DNA of 64,000 nucleotides from Candidatus Sumerlaeia bacterium. Lineage in GTDB: Bacteria > Sumerlaeota > Sumerlaeia > SLMS01 > JAHLLQ01. The stretch spans positions 1 through 64,000 of the forward strand of contig JAHCAW010000004.1 in assembly GCA_019634695.1 (NCBI GenBank). Reading direction: 5' to 3'. Position 1 is the first letter of the stretch; each line of letters opens with the position of its first letter. Below, piece after piece: positions 17,933 through 26,630 of this stretch. Under the pieces are notes generated by a model, which saw only the letters and a list, made by a program, of their open reading frames with translations, searched no databases and was not told the origin of the DNA. A program made the position numbers and the translations under genes.

Positions 17933-19108
17933 ATGGCGAACGGAAGGCCCTCACGCGTTTCCTCTCCCTGGGCATGGCGTTGGCGCTACTGGCGCACGCG
18001 CTTCGTCCCTGTGGTCGTATGGCTCGGTGCCATTGCGCTGGCCGTCCATCTGGCGGGTCGCCAGCAGCGCTTCTACATGCCGGTGGTCGGCATGGTCGAG
18101 GTGCGCGAGGCCCTCGTTGGTCCCGCGATGGATGGCGTGGTCGCGCAACTCGATGTCGATCTGTTCGACCGTGTCGCTCTTGGCGACGTGATCGCCCGCA
18201 TGGACGATCGCCTGCTTGTCGCCGAGATCGAGTCTGCCCGCGCCGACATGGCCCGTCGCCGCGCCGAGCTGCTCTCGATGCGCGCGCTCCTCCCTTGGGA
18301 GGACGACCGGCGGCTCGAGGACCAGATGCTCGCCCTGTTCCGCCACGCGCTCGAACAGGAGGAAGCCCGCATCGACGTGCTGGACCGACAGGCCGTTATG
18401 CAGATCGCCCGCATCGAGCTCGAGGGGCTCGCCATCCGGCTCGAACGCTTCGAGAACCTGCGCGCCACCGGCGACATCGATATCGGCAGCTACGAAGAGG
18501 TGCTCTTCGCGCACAAGGCCGCCGAGGTGCGCATCCGCGAGGGCGAGCAATCCCTCGACGCAGCGCGCGAGTTGCTCGCCAACGCCACCGCTCGACGGAC
18601 CGAAATGGAGGCCGCCATCGGCCAGCACGCGCGCCAGGTGCAGGACTGGATCGCCCCGCTCGAGCAGGCCCTCGGCGCCCAGGAGAACTTCATCGCGGCC
18701 CTCGCCTCCCAGCGCGAACTCCTCGTCCTGCGCGCGCCGCTCGCCGGCCGCATCACGTCGGTGCTTGCCTTCGACGGTCAGGCCGTCACGGCCGGGCTTC
18801 CCATCGCCGTCGTCACCGCCGAGAAGCCCGAACGCATCGTCGCCTACGTCGAGGCCAACCAACTCGACGCCGTCGCCGTTGGCGCCGAAGTCGAGGTCGC
18901 CACCCGACGCCTGCCCACCCGCGCCGTGCGCGCCCGCATCTCCTCCGTCGGCGGCAAGATCGACGCGTTCCCCCTCCAGCTCCAGCGTCATCCCATGATC
19001 CCGCAGTGGGGACTGCCGATTTCCATCGACCAACTGCCCGCCGAGGATCTCTATCCGGGCGAGATTCTCGACATCCGGTTCATCGCCCCGGAGCACGCCG
19101 TCCAGTGA
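17933..19108 (+). CDS. HlyD-like periplasmic adaptor (membrane fusion protein)
   Basis: 391 residues: one N-terminal membrane helix (about 22-42), a first half-lipoyl strand pair (G-x-VEVREALVGPAMDG), a long helical hairpin rich in Glu/Arg/Ala (about 95-260), the second lipoyl half (LRAPLAGRITSVLAFDGQAV) and a beta-barrel C-terminus. This is the architecture of HlyD/EmrA-type adaptors that bridge inner-membrane transporters to the envelope. No ABC, RND or MFS partner is adjacent; instead it follows VTC and DUF4956 genes after 4 bases. The start ATG 17933 follows GGGGG by about 10 bases. The partner and cargo are unknown. Confidence 0.85.
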   Translation: MANGRPSRVSSPWAWRWRYWRTRFVPVVVWLGAIALAVHLAGRQQRFYMPVVGMVEVREALVGPAMDGVVAQLDVDLFDRVALGDVIARMDDRLLVAEIESARADMARRRAELLSMRALLPWEDDRRLEDQMLALFRHALEQEEARIDVLDRQAVMQIARIELEGLAIRLERFENLRATGDIDIGSYEEVLFAHKAAEVRIREGEQSLDAARELLANATARRTEMEAAIGQHARQVQDWIAPLEQALGAQENFIAALASQRELLVLRAPLAGRITSVLAFDGQAVTAGLPIAVVTAEKPERIVAYVEANQLDAVAVGAEVEVATRRLPTRAVRARISSVGGKIDAFPLQLQRHPMIPQWGLPISIDQLPAEDLYPGEILDIRFIAPEHAVQ

Positions 19109-19608
19109 AAACCCGTCAACGGGCCGTCCCACTCGAGATCGACCGCATCGCCATCCGCATTCGCAACTCCGGCATGCAGGCCGTGGGCCGCGCCCCGATG
19201 ATCTACGCGACCCGCCACATCCTGCTGACCTCCCTCGATGCACTCGGCCATCCGCTCGGACAACTCACCGTCTACTACTGCTCCGAGTGGCGCATCCAGC
19301 AACTGAACCGCGACTTCCTCGGCAACGACGCGCCGACCGACGTGCTCAGCTTCCCCTCCGGTGAAACGCCCTACCTCGGCGACATCGCCATCAGCCTGCG
19401 CTACACAGAGCGCCGTGCCCGCGAGGAGGGGCGCCCATTCGAAGGCGACGTCGCCCTTCTGCTTGTTCATGGCTTGCTGCACCTGCTCGGCCACGACCAT
19501 GACACGGCCGCCCGGAAGAAGAAGATGTGGAAGCAGCAGGACGCCCTCCTGGCACCCTTCGGCGAGCATCCCATGCCCCCGATCCCCATGGTGCCGAAGA
19601 AGCGATGA
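19105..19608 (+). CDS. ybeY: Endoribonuclease YbeY
   Basis: 167 residues. The zinc-binding signature HGLLHLLGHDHD (H-x3-H-x5-H) and the upstream TDVLSFPSGE segment identify the YbeY family, single-strand endoribonucleases needed for 16S rRNA maturation and ribosome quality control. The start is a GTG overlapping the stop of the adaptor gene (GTGA), and the stop overlaps era (ATGA). The ybeY-era order is common in bacteria. The N-terminus up to about residue 25 is not conserved and the start could be slightly downstream. Confidence 0.95.
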   Translation: MKTRQRAVPLEIDRIAIRIRNSGMQAVGRAPMIYATRHILLTSLDALGHPLGQLTVYYCSEWRIQQLNRDFLGNDAPTDVLSFPSGETPYLGDIAISLRYTERRAREEGRPFEGDVALLLVHGLLHLLGHDHDTAARKKKMWKQQDALLAPFGEHPMPPIPMVPKKR

Positions 19609-20537
19609 CCGATTCGCGCCCGACCATCGGCGAGGCGGACAACGCGTTCCGCACCGGCTTCGTCGCCGTGCTCGGCCGGCCCAACGCCGGCAAGTCCACC
19701 CTCGTCAATGCGCTCGTCGGCCAGAAGCTCTGCGCCGTCAGCGGCTTGCCCCAGACGACGCGCGACCGCATCAACGTCATCTGGAGCGACGACGCCATGC
19801 AGGCCGTCTTCGTCGACCTGCCCGGTCTCGTCGAAGGCACCGACAAGCTCAACGAGGCCCTGCGACGCAACGTCCTCGACGGCATCGAGGGGGTGGACTG
19901 CGTGCTCCATCTTGTCGATACCACCGACCCGCGCCCCGTCGACGAGGACATCGTCGCACTCGTGCTCGCCACCACGCGCCCGGTGCTCGGCGTCGCCAGC
20001 AAGATCGACACGCGCTCGCCAGACTTCGATGCCGGTGCGTGGTTCGGGCAACTCGCGGGCGGCGTTCCCGCATCGCACTATGCCGCGCGCCTGGGCGTCT
20101 CCGCCACGACAGGTGTGGGACTTCAGAAGCTTCGCGACACGGTCTTCAAGTTCCTGCCCGTTGGTCCGCCGCTCTTCGATCCCGAGCAACTCACCGACCG
20201 CAACCTGCGCTTCCTCGCCGCCGAACTCATCCGCGAGAAGGTCTTCCACTTCACGCATCAGGAGATCCCTTACGCCACGGCCGTGACGATCGAGGCCTTC
20301 GAGGAGCGCGCCCGCGGCAAGACCTACATCGCCGCCACCATCCACATCGAACGCGACTCGCAGAAGGGCATCATCATTGGTCGCGGCGGCGCCGTCCTCA
20401 AGCGCATCAGCCAGGCCGCCCGCCGCGACATCGAGGCCCTGCTCGACGCCGGCGTCTTCCTCGACCTCCACGTCAAGGTCAGTCCCGACTGGCGCAAGAA
20501 GGACTACTTCCTCCGCGAATTCGGCTACGGCCGATAG
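19605..20537 (+). CDS. era: GTPase Era
   Basis: 310 residues. G1 is GRPNAGKS (residues 24-31), G3 is DLPGL, the usual NKxD at G4 is SKID, and the C-terminal KH domain has KGIIIGRGGAVLKRI followed by the typical end WRKKDYFLREFGY. Era binds 16S rRNA and assists 30S assembly; YbeY acts in the same pathway and is encoded just upstream with an ATGA overlap. The Asn-to-Ser change at G4 is tolerated in some translation GTPases but is worth noting. It is the last gene of the VTC-to-era chain. Confidence 0.97.
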   Translation: MTDSRPTIGEADNAFRTGFVAVLGRPNAGKSTLVNALVGQKLCAVSGLPQTTRDRINVIWSDDAMQAVFVDLPGLVEGTDKLNEALRRNVLDGIEGVDCVLHLVDTTDPRPVDEDIVALVLATTRPVLGVASKIDTRSPDFDAGAWFGQLAGGVPASHYAARLGVSATTGVGLQKLRDTVFKFLPVGPPLFDPEQLTDRNLRFLAAELIREKVFHFTHQEIPYATAVTIEAFEERARGKTYIAATIHIERDSQKGIIIGRGGAVLKRISQAARRDIEALLDAGVFLDLHVKVSPDWRKKDYFLREFGYGR

Positions 20538-20672
20538 CAGCCCACTTGATGCATCTTCGGAAGGCTCACTTCAGTACCCCGAGCGTCAGCGAGGCGGCAT
20601 GCCCCATTCACCCGCGCGGCCTCATGCGCTCACCGATCAGCGCCAATACCGCCCATCGCAGCCACAGAATCC

Positions 20673-20698
20673 CCAATAACTAAACACCAATAACTAAA
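20673..20698 (+). repeat. Tandem 12-mer CCAATAACTAAA (two copies, 14-base period)
   Basis: CCAATAACTAAA occurs at 20673-20684 and 20687-20698, in a 177-base gap between convergent era and the GHL10 gene. It is a strikingly A/T-rich patch in a GC-rich region. Read on the minus strand it is T-rich and could contribute to transcript ending of the GHL10 operon. Confidence 0.55.
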
Positions 20699-20714
20699 AA
20701 CCCAACCTCCCCCC

Positions 20715-22328
20715 TCACTCACACTCCAACCCCAACCCGATCGCCAACCCGAAGATCGCCAGCGCGTCCTTGGGCGTGATGCCGTCCGGTGGGCAGACGT
20801 CGGCGGCGCGTTCGTCGAGGCCATCCGGGCAGGCGCCCGTGATGTAGCAATGGAACGCCGCCTGCGCGTCCGTCGGCGTGATGGCGTTGTTGCCGTCCAC
20901 ATCGCCGGGCAGGAAGGACGAGACGCGGAAGTCCAGCTCCTTCACGTCGCCCGGGCCCAGATGCACAGTCCGCGTGGATTCGCCCAGGCCGTTCTTGCGC
21001 GCGGTCACCTGATACGTTCCCGGCACGATGTCCAGCACCGTATAGAAGCCGTCTGCTCCCGACAGGTGCACGTAGGAGTTGCCCGTGATCGTCACCCACG
21101 CATCGAGGATCGGCTGGTTGTCGCCGTCGCGGATGGTGCCCGCCACGATCGCGCGCGTCGGATTGTCCTTCCACGGCATCCTCGGCACCGGCGCGGGTTG
21201 CGTGTACGGCCCGTTGCGATAGGCCGCGAAATCCACCGAGTTGTACGAGAACACCGTCGTCCCCGGCGCGCCCTGTCGCCGCGTCTCGTACACTTGGGCG
21301 ATGTAGTCCCGGCTCGTCACCGAGCCCGCGTAGATGTGCCGCCCGCCCGTGTACTTCAGGAAGTCGGCCAGGAGCACCTCGAACGGATGCGCCGAGCCGA
21401 TGTCCCAGTAGATCATCGGAAAGATTCCATCGAGCACCCGCTTCTCCATCCAGCCGAACGAGTCCTGATACCACGAGTAGTAGCTCTGCGTGCCCGTGCC
21501 CTGGTAGCCGCCGGGCTCGCGCCGGCAGATGCCGAAGGGCGCCGCCGTGATCTTGACGTGCGGCTTGCGCAGCGCCACCGCCCCGTAGATGCGGCGCAGG
21601 TCGCGCGTGATCTGCGACCGCATGAAGTCGCCCCAGCTTTCGCCATGCGGATTGCCGTCGCCGTTGAACCGCGCCACCGTCCGCGGGTCATACGAGTAGC
21701 CCGCTCCAGGCGTGCGGATGCGGTCGAAGTGCAACCCGTCGATGTCGTAGTTCTCGACGACATGAACGATCGCCTGACGCGTCCATGCCGACGCATCCGG
21801 ATGCCCGGGGCTCAGCCAGAAGTAGCTGTCCGTCGCGCCGACAGGATTGCCGTTCGTGTCGTGGATCACCCACGGGTCGGCCGACGTCGGGCCGTGGCGA
21901 TGGAACGGGTGCTGCGGCACGGTGTTCGTCGGCGGCGTGCCGGCCGCCAGCGTGTGCGTGTTGATGTAGGCGTGGAACTCGATGCCATTCGCCCGTGCCT
22001 GGTCGATCGCGTACTGCAACGGGTCCCAGCCCGGATTCGTCCAGTTGAACTGCGTGCCCCACGGCTCGTAGGGGCTCGGGTACAGCACGTCGCACTGCCC
22101 GCGAACCTGGAACAGCACCGCGTTGAAGTTGTTGTCCCGCAGCGTCTGCATCATCGTGCGAATGCGGGTCTGCGCCGTCGTGCGCGAACTCGACGGCCAC
22201 TCGAATCGACTGATCCAGACCGCGCGCATCTCGGGCGCCGCTTGCTGCGCCACCGCCGGTGCGGTGACCAGCATCCCCGCCACTCCGACCGCTGCCACGA
22301 GCCCCAGCTTCCCCCGTGCCGTCGTCAT
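20715..22328 (-). CDS. Secreted GHL10 (DUF187) glycoside hydrolase with dockerin-like tail
   Basis: 537 residues. A signal peptide (about 1-28) precedes a GHL10 TIM-barrel domain (about 32-370) opening with EMRAVWISRFEW and containing FNAVLFQVRG, GIEFHAYINTH and YDIDGLHFDRIR, all typical of the family. A carboxypeptidase-regulatory-like beta sandwich follows (about 385-470), then a dockerin-like domain with two Ca-binding loops (DVDGNNAITPTDA and a second one starting PPDGITPKDA). E. coli DigH, a GHL10 protein, cleaves denuded peptidoglycan glycans, so a cell-wall role is likely. It overlaps the serine hydrolase gene (ATGA) and is paralogous to the GHL10::VanY protein two genes upstream. Confidence 0.92.
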   Translation of the reverse strand: MTTARGKLGLVAAVGVAGMLVTAPAVAQQAAPEMRAVWISRFEWPSSSRTTAQTRIRTMMQTLRDNNFNAVLFQVRGQCDVLYPSPYEPWGTQFNWTNPGWDPLQYAIDQARANGIEFHAYINTHTLAAGTPPTNTVPQHPFHRHGPTSADPWVIHDTNGNPVGATDSYFWLSPGHPDASAWTRQAIVHVVENYDIDGLHFDRIRTPGAGYSYDPRTVARFNGDGNPHGESWGDFMRSQITRDLRRIYGAVALRKPHVKITAAPFGICRREPGGYQGTGTQSYYSWYQDSFGWMEKRVLDGIFPMIYWDIGSAHPFEVLLADFLKYTGGRHIYAGSVTSRDYIAQVYETRRQGAPGTTVFSYNSVDFAAYRNGPYTQPAPVPRMPWKDNPTRAIVAGTIRDGDNQPILDAWVTITGNSYVHLSGADGFYTVLDIVPGTYQVTARKNGLGESTRTVHLGPGDVKELDFRVSSFLPGDVDGNNAITPTDAQAAFHCYITGACPDGLDERAADVCPPDGITPKDALAIFGLAIGLGLECE

Positions 22329-23212
22329 TCTGTCGCTCCCTTAATCACGTCCTCGTCGGCAGCACCCCAGGCGTCGTACACAAGCCGCGCCACGCGCGCG
22401 ATGGCCTGTCGGGATGTCTCCTCGTTTGCGATTCCCTTTGTCAGCACCGCGACCGCGATCGGGCCCGAGGGCGCGTAGATGATCCCTGCGTCGTGGCTCA
22501 CCGCCGTCAGCGTCCCCGTCTTGTGCGCCACCCGCGTGCCCTCGGGCAGCAGCGACGGGATCTTCGACGAAAGCTCCTGCGCCAGCAGCACCGCCAGAAT
22601 CGCGTCGCACGTCTCGGGCTTCGCCACCGCGCGCCGCTCCAGTGCCGCGAACAGCGCCGCCGTCTCGTCCGGCGTGATCGCATTCTCGATGCCCCGCGCG
22701 CGCGCTTCCGCATCCATCATCAACCGGTTGAACCGGCTCCGCTCGATGCCAAGCTCCACCAGCTCCTTGTTGATGCTCTCCATCCCATCGAGCCGCCCGA
22801 CCAGCATGTTCGTCGCCACGTTGTCGCTGATCACGATCATCAGCCGGGCCAGCTCCGCCAGCGAGTAGCTCGTCCCCGCCGCCTCGCGTTGCAGGCGCCC
22901 GCTGCCGCCCACCTTGTCCTCCTCGCGCAGCGTCATCGTTTCGTCGAGCGACAACTCGCCCCGCTCGGCACGCCGATACAGCACGATCAACAGGTGTGTC
23001 TTGATCACGCTGGCTGCCGGGAACACCTCGTCGGCGCGATGCCCGAAGCGTTGATCGCGGGCCAGGTGGATCGCCGTCACGCCGATCGTGCCGCCGCTCT
23101 CCTGCTCGATCGCCTCGATTCCGCTCTTCAGCGGGTCCGCCTCCGCCACGACGTCGGCCATCGCCACCCCCGCCAGTATCGCCAGCACACAGGTCACCAG
23201 CAGCACCTTCAT
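22325..23212 (-). CDS. Class A beta-lactamase-like serine hydrolase
   Basis: 295 residues with a signal peptide (about 1-19). The catalytic set is S68-x-x-K71 (SVIK), S129-D-N131 and K231-T-G233, so it belongs to the serine beta-lactamase/transpeptidase fold. The omega-loop region (MMDAEARARGIENAITP) does not match the E-x-x-LN form of true class A enzymes, so the deacylating Glu is uncertain; it may be a D-Ala-D-Ala-recognising hydrolase rather than a resistance enzyme. It sits between two GHL10 genes: its start is 42 bases from the stop of GHL10::VanY and its stop overlaps the next start. ATG 23212 has AGGTGG upstream. Confidence 0.9.
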   Translation of the reverse strand: MKVLLVTCVLAILAGVAMADVVAEADPLKSGIEAIEQESGGTIGVTAIHLARDQRFGHRADEVFPAASVIKTHLLIVLYRRAERGELSLDETMTLREEDKVGGSGRLQREAAGTSYSLAELARLMIVISDNVATNMLVGRLDGMESINKELVELGIERSRFNRLMMDAEARARGIENAITPDETAALFAALERRAVAKPETCDAILAVLLAQELSSKIPSLLPEGTRVAHKTGTLTAVSHDAGIIYAPSGPIAVAVLTKGIANEETSRQAIARVARLVYDAWGAADEDVIKGATE

Positions 23213-23254
23213 CGTCCACCTGCTTTCCCCGGCCAACGCGGCGCGGACCGATTC

Positions 23255-25606
23255 TCAGTTGCTGCTTGCCGCGGCGGGCGCCTCGGCCGGTTCAGGCTCG
23301 GGGTCCGCCGGCGCACCGCCAGGGAAGTCCGCCCAGAAGACCTGACGGAACCCAGGCGGGTTGTACTCCCAGTGCCACGGCTCGTGCATGTACGCGTACC
23401 ACCCGAAATCGCGCGCGCGCACGAACAGCCACTTGTGCACCGGCGACTCGCGCATGCGCACCACCTGCGCCATCGGCCGCGTCGTGATCTCCGCGAACTG
23501 CAAGTCGCCGTGGCTCATCTGAAAGTCGATCGCCAGGCCGAGCGAGTGCGACGAGAAGCTGGCGACGGCGTAGGGATTGCCCGCCGCTGCGGCGCCCGCT
23601 TCCGCGCGTGCGCGCGTGCGATGGCCCGAGCGAATGATCAGCTCCACGCCCTCGCGCCGCGCCTGGTCCCGCATCGCCACGAAGGATTCGACCGCATGCC
23701 GGTTCAGCTTCCAGTTCGTCTGATCCGGCACCTCCACCCACTGGTTCTCCATGTACTGCCAGACTTCTTCCGTTGCTTCGGCGCGGCGAACCGCCGGGTC
23801 CGGGCCCGTGTTGGCACGCCGTTCCGGCAGCACCGTGCGCAACGCCTCGACCATCTCGATCGCCACGTTCTCGTTCGGCCCTTCCGGACCGCCCGGGTAA
23901 TCCGCCGGATCCCATGCGAACCCGCGGAACTTGTCGCGCAGCTCCGGGTCGAGCAGGTCCAGCGCCGAGGTCTTCGGGTCGTGGATGAACTGGAGTTCGA
24001 TCGCGCGCAGCAGTTCGAGGCGATCGGCCTCCTGTCCGCTGCGCAGGGCGCGGTGGAACAGAGAGTATCGCTGCGCGTCCTCGGTGCGGCGCTTCAGGCT
24101 CTCGGCGACGTACTCGGGACGCAGCACCGTCGCGTCCGTGGCCGCCAGCCGGATCAAGTCGTCGATCAACTTCATGGACGGCGTGATCGGCATCTCGGCC
24201 TTCTGCCCCTCGGGCAACTGCAAGTTCACCTCGAGCACGTCGCCCGCCGCCACCGTCACCTCGCGCGTGGCCTCGCCGAACTCGGGCTTCTCGACGCGGA
24301 TCGTGTGCGTGCCCGGCGAAAGGTCCAGCACCGTGTAGAACCCATCCGCGCCCGAAAGGAACGTCGCCGGGTTGTCCCCCACGCGCACCCACGCATCCAG
24401 CAGGGGCACGCCGTGCGCCGACGTCACCGTGCCGGCGACGATCGCCACCGTCGGGTTCTCCTTCCACGGCATCGCCGGCACGGGGGCCGGTTCGCTGTAC
24501 GGACCTGCCAGATAGGTCGAGAAGTCCCCGCTGCCGTACGACCAGATCGTCGAGCCCGGCGCGCCCTGCCGCCGCGTCTCCGCAATCTGCGCGATCGGAT
24601 CGCGCCCCGCATGGATGCCCGCGTAGACGTGCCGCCCGCCCGTGTATTTCAGGAAATCGGCCAGCAGCACCTCGAACGGATGCGCCGAACCGATTCGCCA
24701 GTAGATCATCGGGAAGATCGCGTCGACGACGTGCTGCTCCATCCAGCCGAACGAGTCCTGGTACCACGAGTAGTAGCTCTGCGTGCCCGTGCCCTGGTAG
24801 CCGCCGGGCTCGCGCCGGCAGATGCCGAAGGGCGCCGCCGTGATCTTGACGTGCGGCTTTCGCAGCGCGATCGCCCCGTAGATGCGACGCAGGTCCTGCG
24901 TGATGGCGTCGCGCATGAAGTCGCCCCACTCGCCGCCCATCGGATTGCCGTCGCCCTCGAAGCGTTCCACCGACCGCACGTCGAACGAGTAGCCCGCCGC
25001 CGGCGTGCGGATGCGGTCGAAGTGCACGCCATCGACGTCGTACGTCTCGACAAGGTGCATCAGCGCCTTGCGCGTCCACGCCGAGGCATGGGGATTCGAC
25101 GGGCTCAGCCACGTATAGCTGTCCGTGCTGGCCACCGGGTTGCCCGCGCGGTCGTGGATCACCCACGAGTCGGGCGACTCCGGCCCGTGCAGGTTGTAGG
25201 GATGCTGCGGCGTTGTCTCCGGCGGCGGCACCACCGCCGTCAGCGTGTGCGTGTTGAAGTAGGCGTGGAACTCGAGCCCGTTGGCGCGCGCCTGCTCGAT
25301 CGCAAACGCCACGGGATCCCAGCCCGGGTCCGTCCAGTTGAACTGCGGGCCCCACGGCTCGTAGGGGCTCGGGTACAGCGTGTTGCATTCGCCGCGCACC
25401 TGGAACAGCACTGCGTTGAAGTTGTTCGCCTTCAGGTTCTCCATGATGGAGACGATCCGCTCGCGCGTCGCCTCGGGTGTGTCGCGCGTCCAGTTGAAAC
25501 GACTCACCCAGCACGCGCGCATCTCCGGCGGTGCTTGCGCCGCCACCGGCATCGCAAGCACCGCCGCCCCCGCGACAGCCAGCACACTTCTCAACAGCTT
25601 GTTCAT
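23255..25606 (-). CDS. Secreted GHL10 hydrolase fused to a VanY-type D,D-carboxypeptidase
   Basis: 783 residues. Signal peptide (1-24), GHL10 barrel (about 27-365) nearly identical in many segments to the 20715-22328 product, a regulatory-like beta sandwich (about 375-465), a helical linker, and a C-terminal peptidase M15/VanY domain with SSHSLGLAIDF (zinc His and Asp) and HEPWHWEY (catalytic Glu, zinc His). One protein would thus cut both the glycan and the peptide of the cell wall. ATG 25606 follows GGAAAGG by about 10 bases. It is first in the three-gene set and divergent from the peroxiredoxin gene. Confidence 0.94.
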   Translation of the reverse strand: MNKLLRSVLAVAGAAVLAMPVAAQAPPEMRACWVSRFNWTRDTPEATRERIVSIMENLKANNFNAVLFQVRGECNTLYPSPYEPWGPQFNWTDPGWDPVAFAIEQARANGLEFHAYFNTHTLTAVVPPPETTPQHPYNLHGPESPDSWVIHDRAGNPVASTDSYTWLSPSNPHASAWTRKALMHLVETYDVDGVHFDRIRTPAAGYSFDVRSVERFEGDGNPMGGEWGDFMRDAITQDLRRIYGAIALRKPHVKITAAPFGICRREPGGYQGTGTQSYYSWYQDSFGWMEQHVVDAIFPMIYWRIGSAHPFEVLLADFLKYTGGRHVYAGIHAGRDPIAQIAETRRQGAPGSTIWSYGSGDFSTYLAGPYSEPAPVPAMPWKENPTVAIVAGTVTSAHGVPLLDAWVRVGDNPATFLSGADGFYTVLDLSPGTHTIRVEKPEFGEATREVTVAAGDVLEVNLQLPEGQKAEMPITPSMKLIDDLIRLAATDATVLRPEYVAESLKRRTEDAQRYSLFHRALRSGQEADRLELLRAIELQFIHDPKTSALDLLDPELRDKFRGFAWDPADYPGGPEGPNENVAIEMVEALRTVLPERRANTGPDPAVRRAEATEEVWQYMENQWVEVPDQTNWKLNRHAVESFVAMRDQARREGVELIIRSGHRTRARAEAGAAAAGNPYAVASFSSHSLGLAIDFQMSHGDLQFAEITTRPMAQVVRMRESPVHKWLFVRARDFGWYAYMHEPWHWEYNPPGFRQVFWADFPGGAPADPEPEPAEAPAAASSN

Positions 25607-25843
25607 GGAGAACCCTTTCCGAGACCCGACTGGGACCTCATTCCGACTTGACCATGGCGCGTCCCAAACCCGGCGGCAAGCACAGGAATCGACCGCGGTG
25701 AGGTAATCGGTTGAGCCGCCCACCGGCGGCCAGAAGCATTCCGAGATCGCAAAGAAGGACTTGCCGAGGGGGCACCCACTCGGCTTTCATTCGGTGTCAT
25801 CGATGCGCCGGTCAGGCGCCCCAACCCACACCGGACTACTCGC

Positions 25844-26551
25844 ATGAATCCCCTGCGCCGATCACTCTCCCTGCTTATCTTGTGCCTGGCCACCGGGCCG
25901 CTGGCGGCCGACTCCGCGCCCGAGCCCGCCCCCGTCGCCGACCCTGCACCTGTTGTGGAGCCGACCCCCGCGCCGCTCAAGGTCGCCGCTTCCGCCGCTG
26001 AGATCGCGCCGCTCAAGCCCGGCGCCATCGTCCCCGAAGCCACCGTGCTCGATCTCAAGGGCGAACCCGTCGAACTCCAGAAGCACCTCGCCGGCCGCAA
26101 CACGCTCGTCATCTTCTATCGCGGCGGCTGGTGCCCGTACTGCAACACGCATCTGGCCGAGCTCGCCGGCATGCGCGACGAACTCGAGGCCAAGGGCATC
26201 GAGATCGTCGCCCTGTCGCCCGATTCGCCGGAGCACCTCGCCGAGGCAGTCGGCAAGCGCGAGTACGGTTTCACCCTGCTGTCCGACAAGCGCTCGCAGG
26301 CCGCCAGCGGCTTCGGCGTCGCCTTCTCCGTCGACGACGCCACTGACGCACGCCTCAAGGGCTATGGCATCGACCTGACCGAACGCTCCGGCGAGCAGCA
26401 GCGCATCCTGCCCGTTCCGGCCGTCTTCCTGATCGACAGCAGCCTCAGCATCCTGTTCACGCACACGAACCCCGACTACACCAAGCGCCTCTCCGCCGAC
26501 GTCCTGCGTGAAGCCATCGCTGCCTCACCCTTCGGCGAAACGAAGGACTGA
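25844..26551 (+). CDS. Exported peroxiredoxin-like protein (AhpC/TSA family)
   Basis: 235 residues. A signal peptide (about 1-22) and a Pro/Ala/Glu-rich spacer precede a thioredoxin-fold domain. The active-site segment is YRGGWCPYCNTHL, with Cys97 as the likely peroxidatic residue and Cys100 close enough for a CxxC disulfide, as in the AhpC/TSA-like branch rather than classical 2-Cys Prx. The conserved middle (LSPDSPEHL) and C-terminal VFLID fit. It would reduce peroxides or disulfides outside the cytoplasm. Divergent from the cell-wall operon with a 237-base gap, and convergent with rsgA. Confidence 0.9.
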   Translation: MNPLRRSLSLLILCLATGPLAADSAPEPAPVADPAPVVEPTPAPLKVAASAAEIAPLKPGAIVPEATVLDLKGEPVELQKHLAGRNTLVIFYRGGWCPYCNTHLAELAGMRDELEAKGIEIVALSPDSPEHLAEAVGKREYGFTLLSDKRSQAASGFGVAFSVDDATDARLKGYGIDLTERSGEQQRILPVPAVFLIDSSLSILFTHTNPDYTKRLSADVLREAIAASPFGETKD

Positions 26552-26630
26552 ACCGAGCAAGGCATACCAAGTCGCACTCCGGCACGAGCAAGGGAGCTCG
26601 CCGCCTTCTTCGAGCAACAAACCACGCGCC

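Noticed and set aside
22316-25651. Plus-strand open frame of over 1100 codons opposite the cell-wall set
   Set aside because: Antisense of two GHL10 genes and a serine hydrolase, all with signal peptides and catalytic motifs on the minus strand; the plus frame is Arg/His/Val-rich without motifs.
26585-26600. Hairpin between the peroxiredoxin and rsgA genes
   Set aside because: Only a 5-bp stem and no T-run directly after; too weak to call a terminator.
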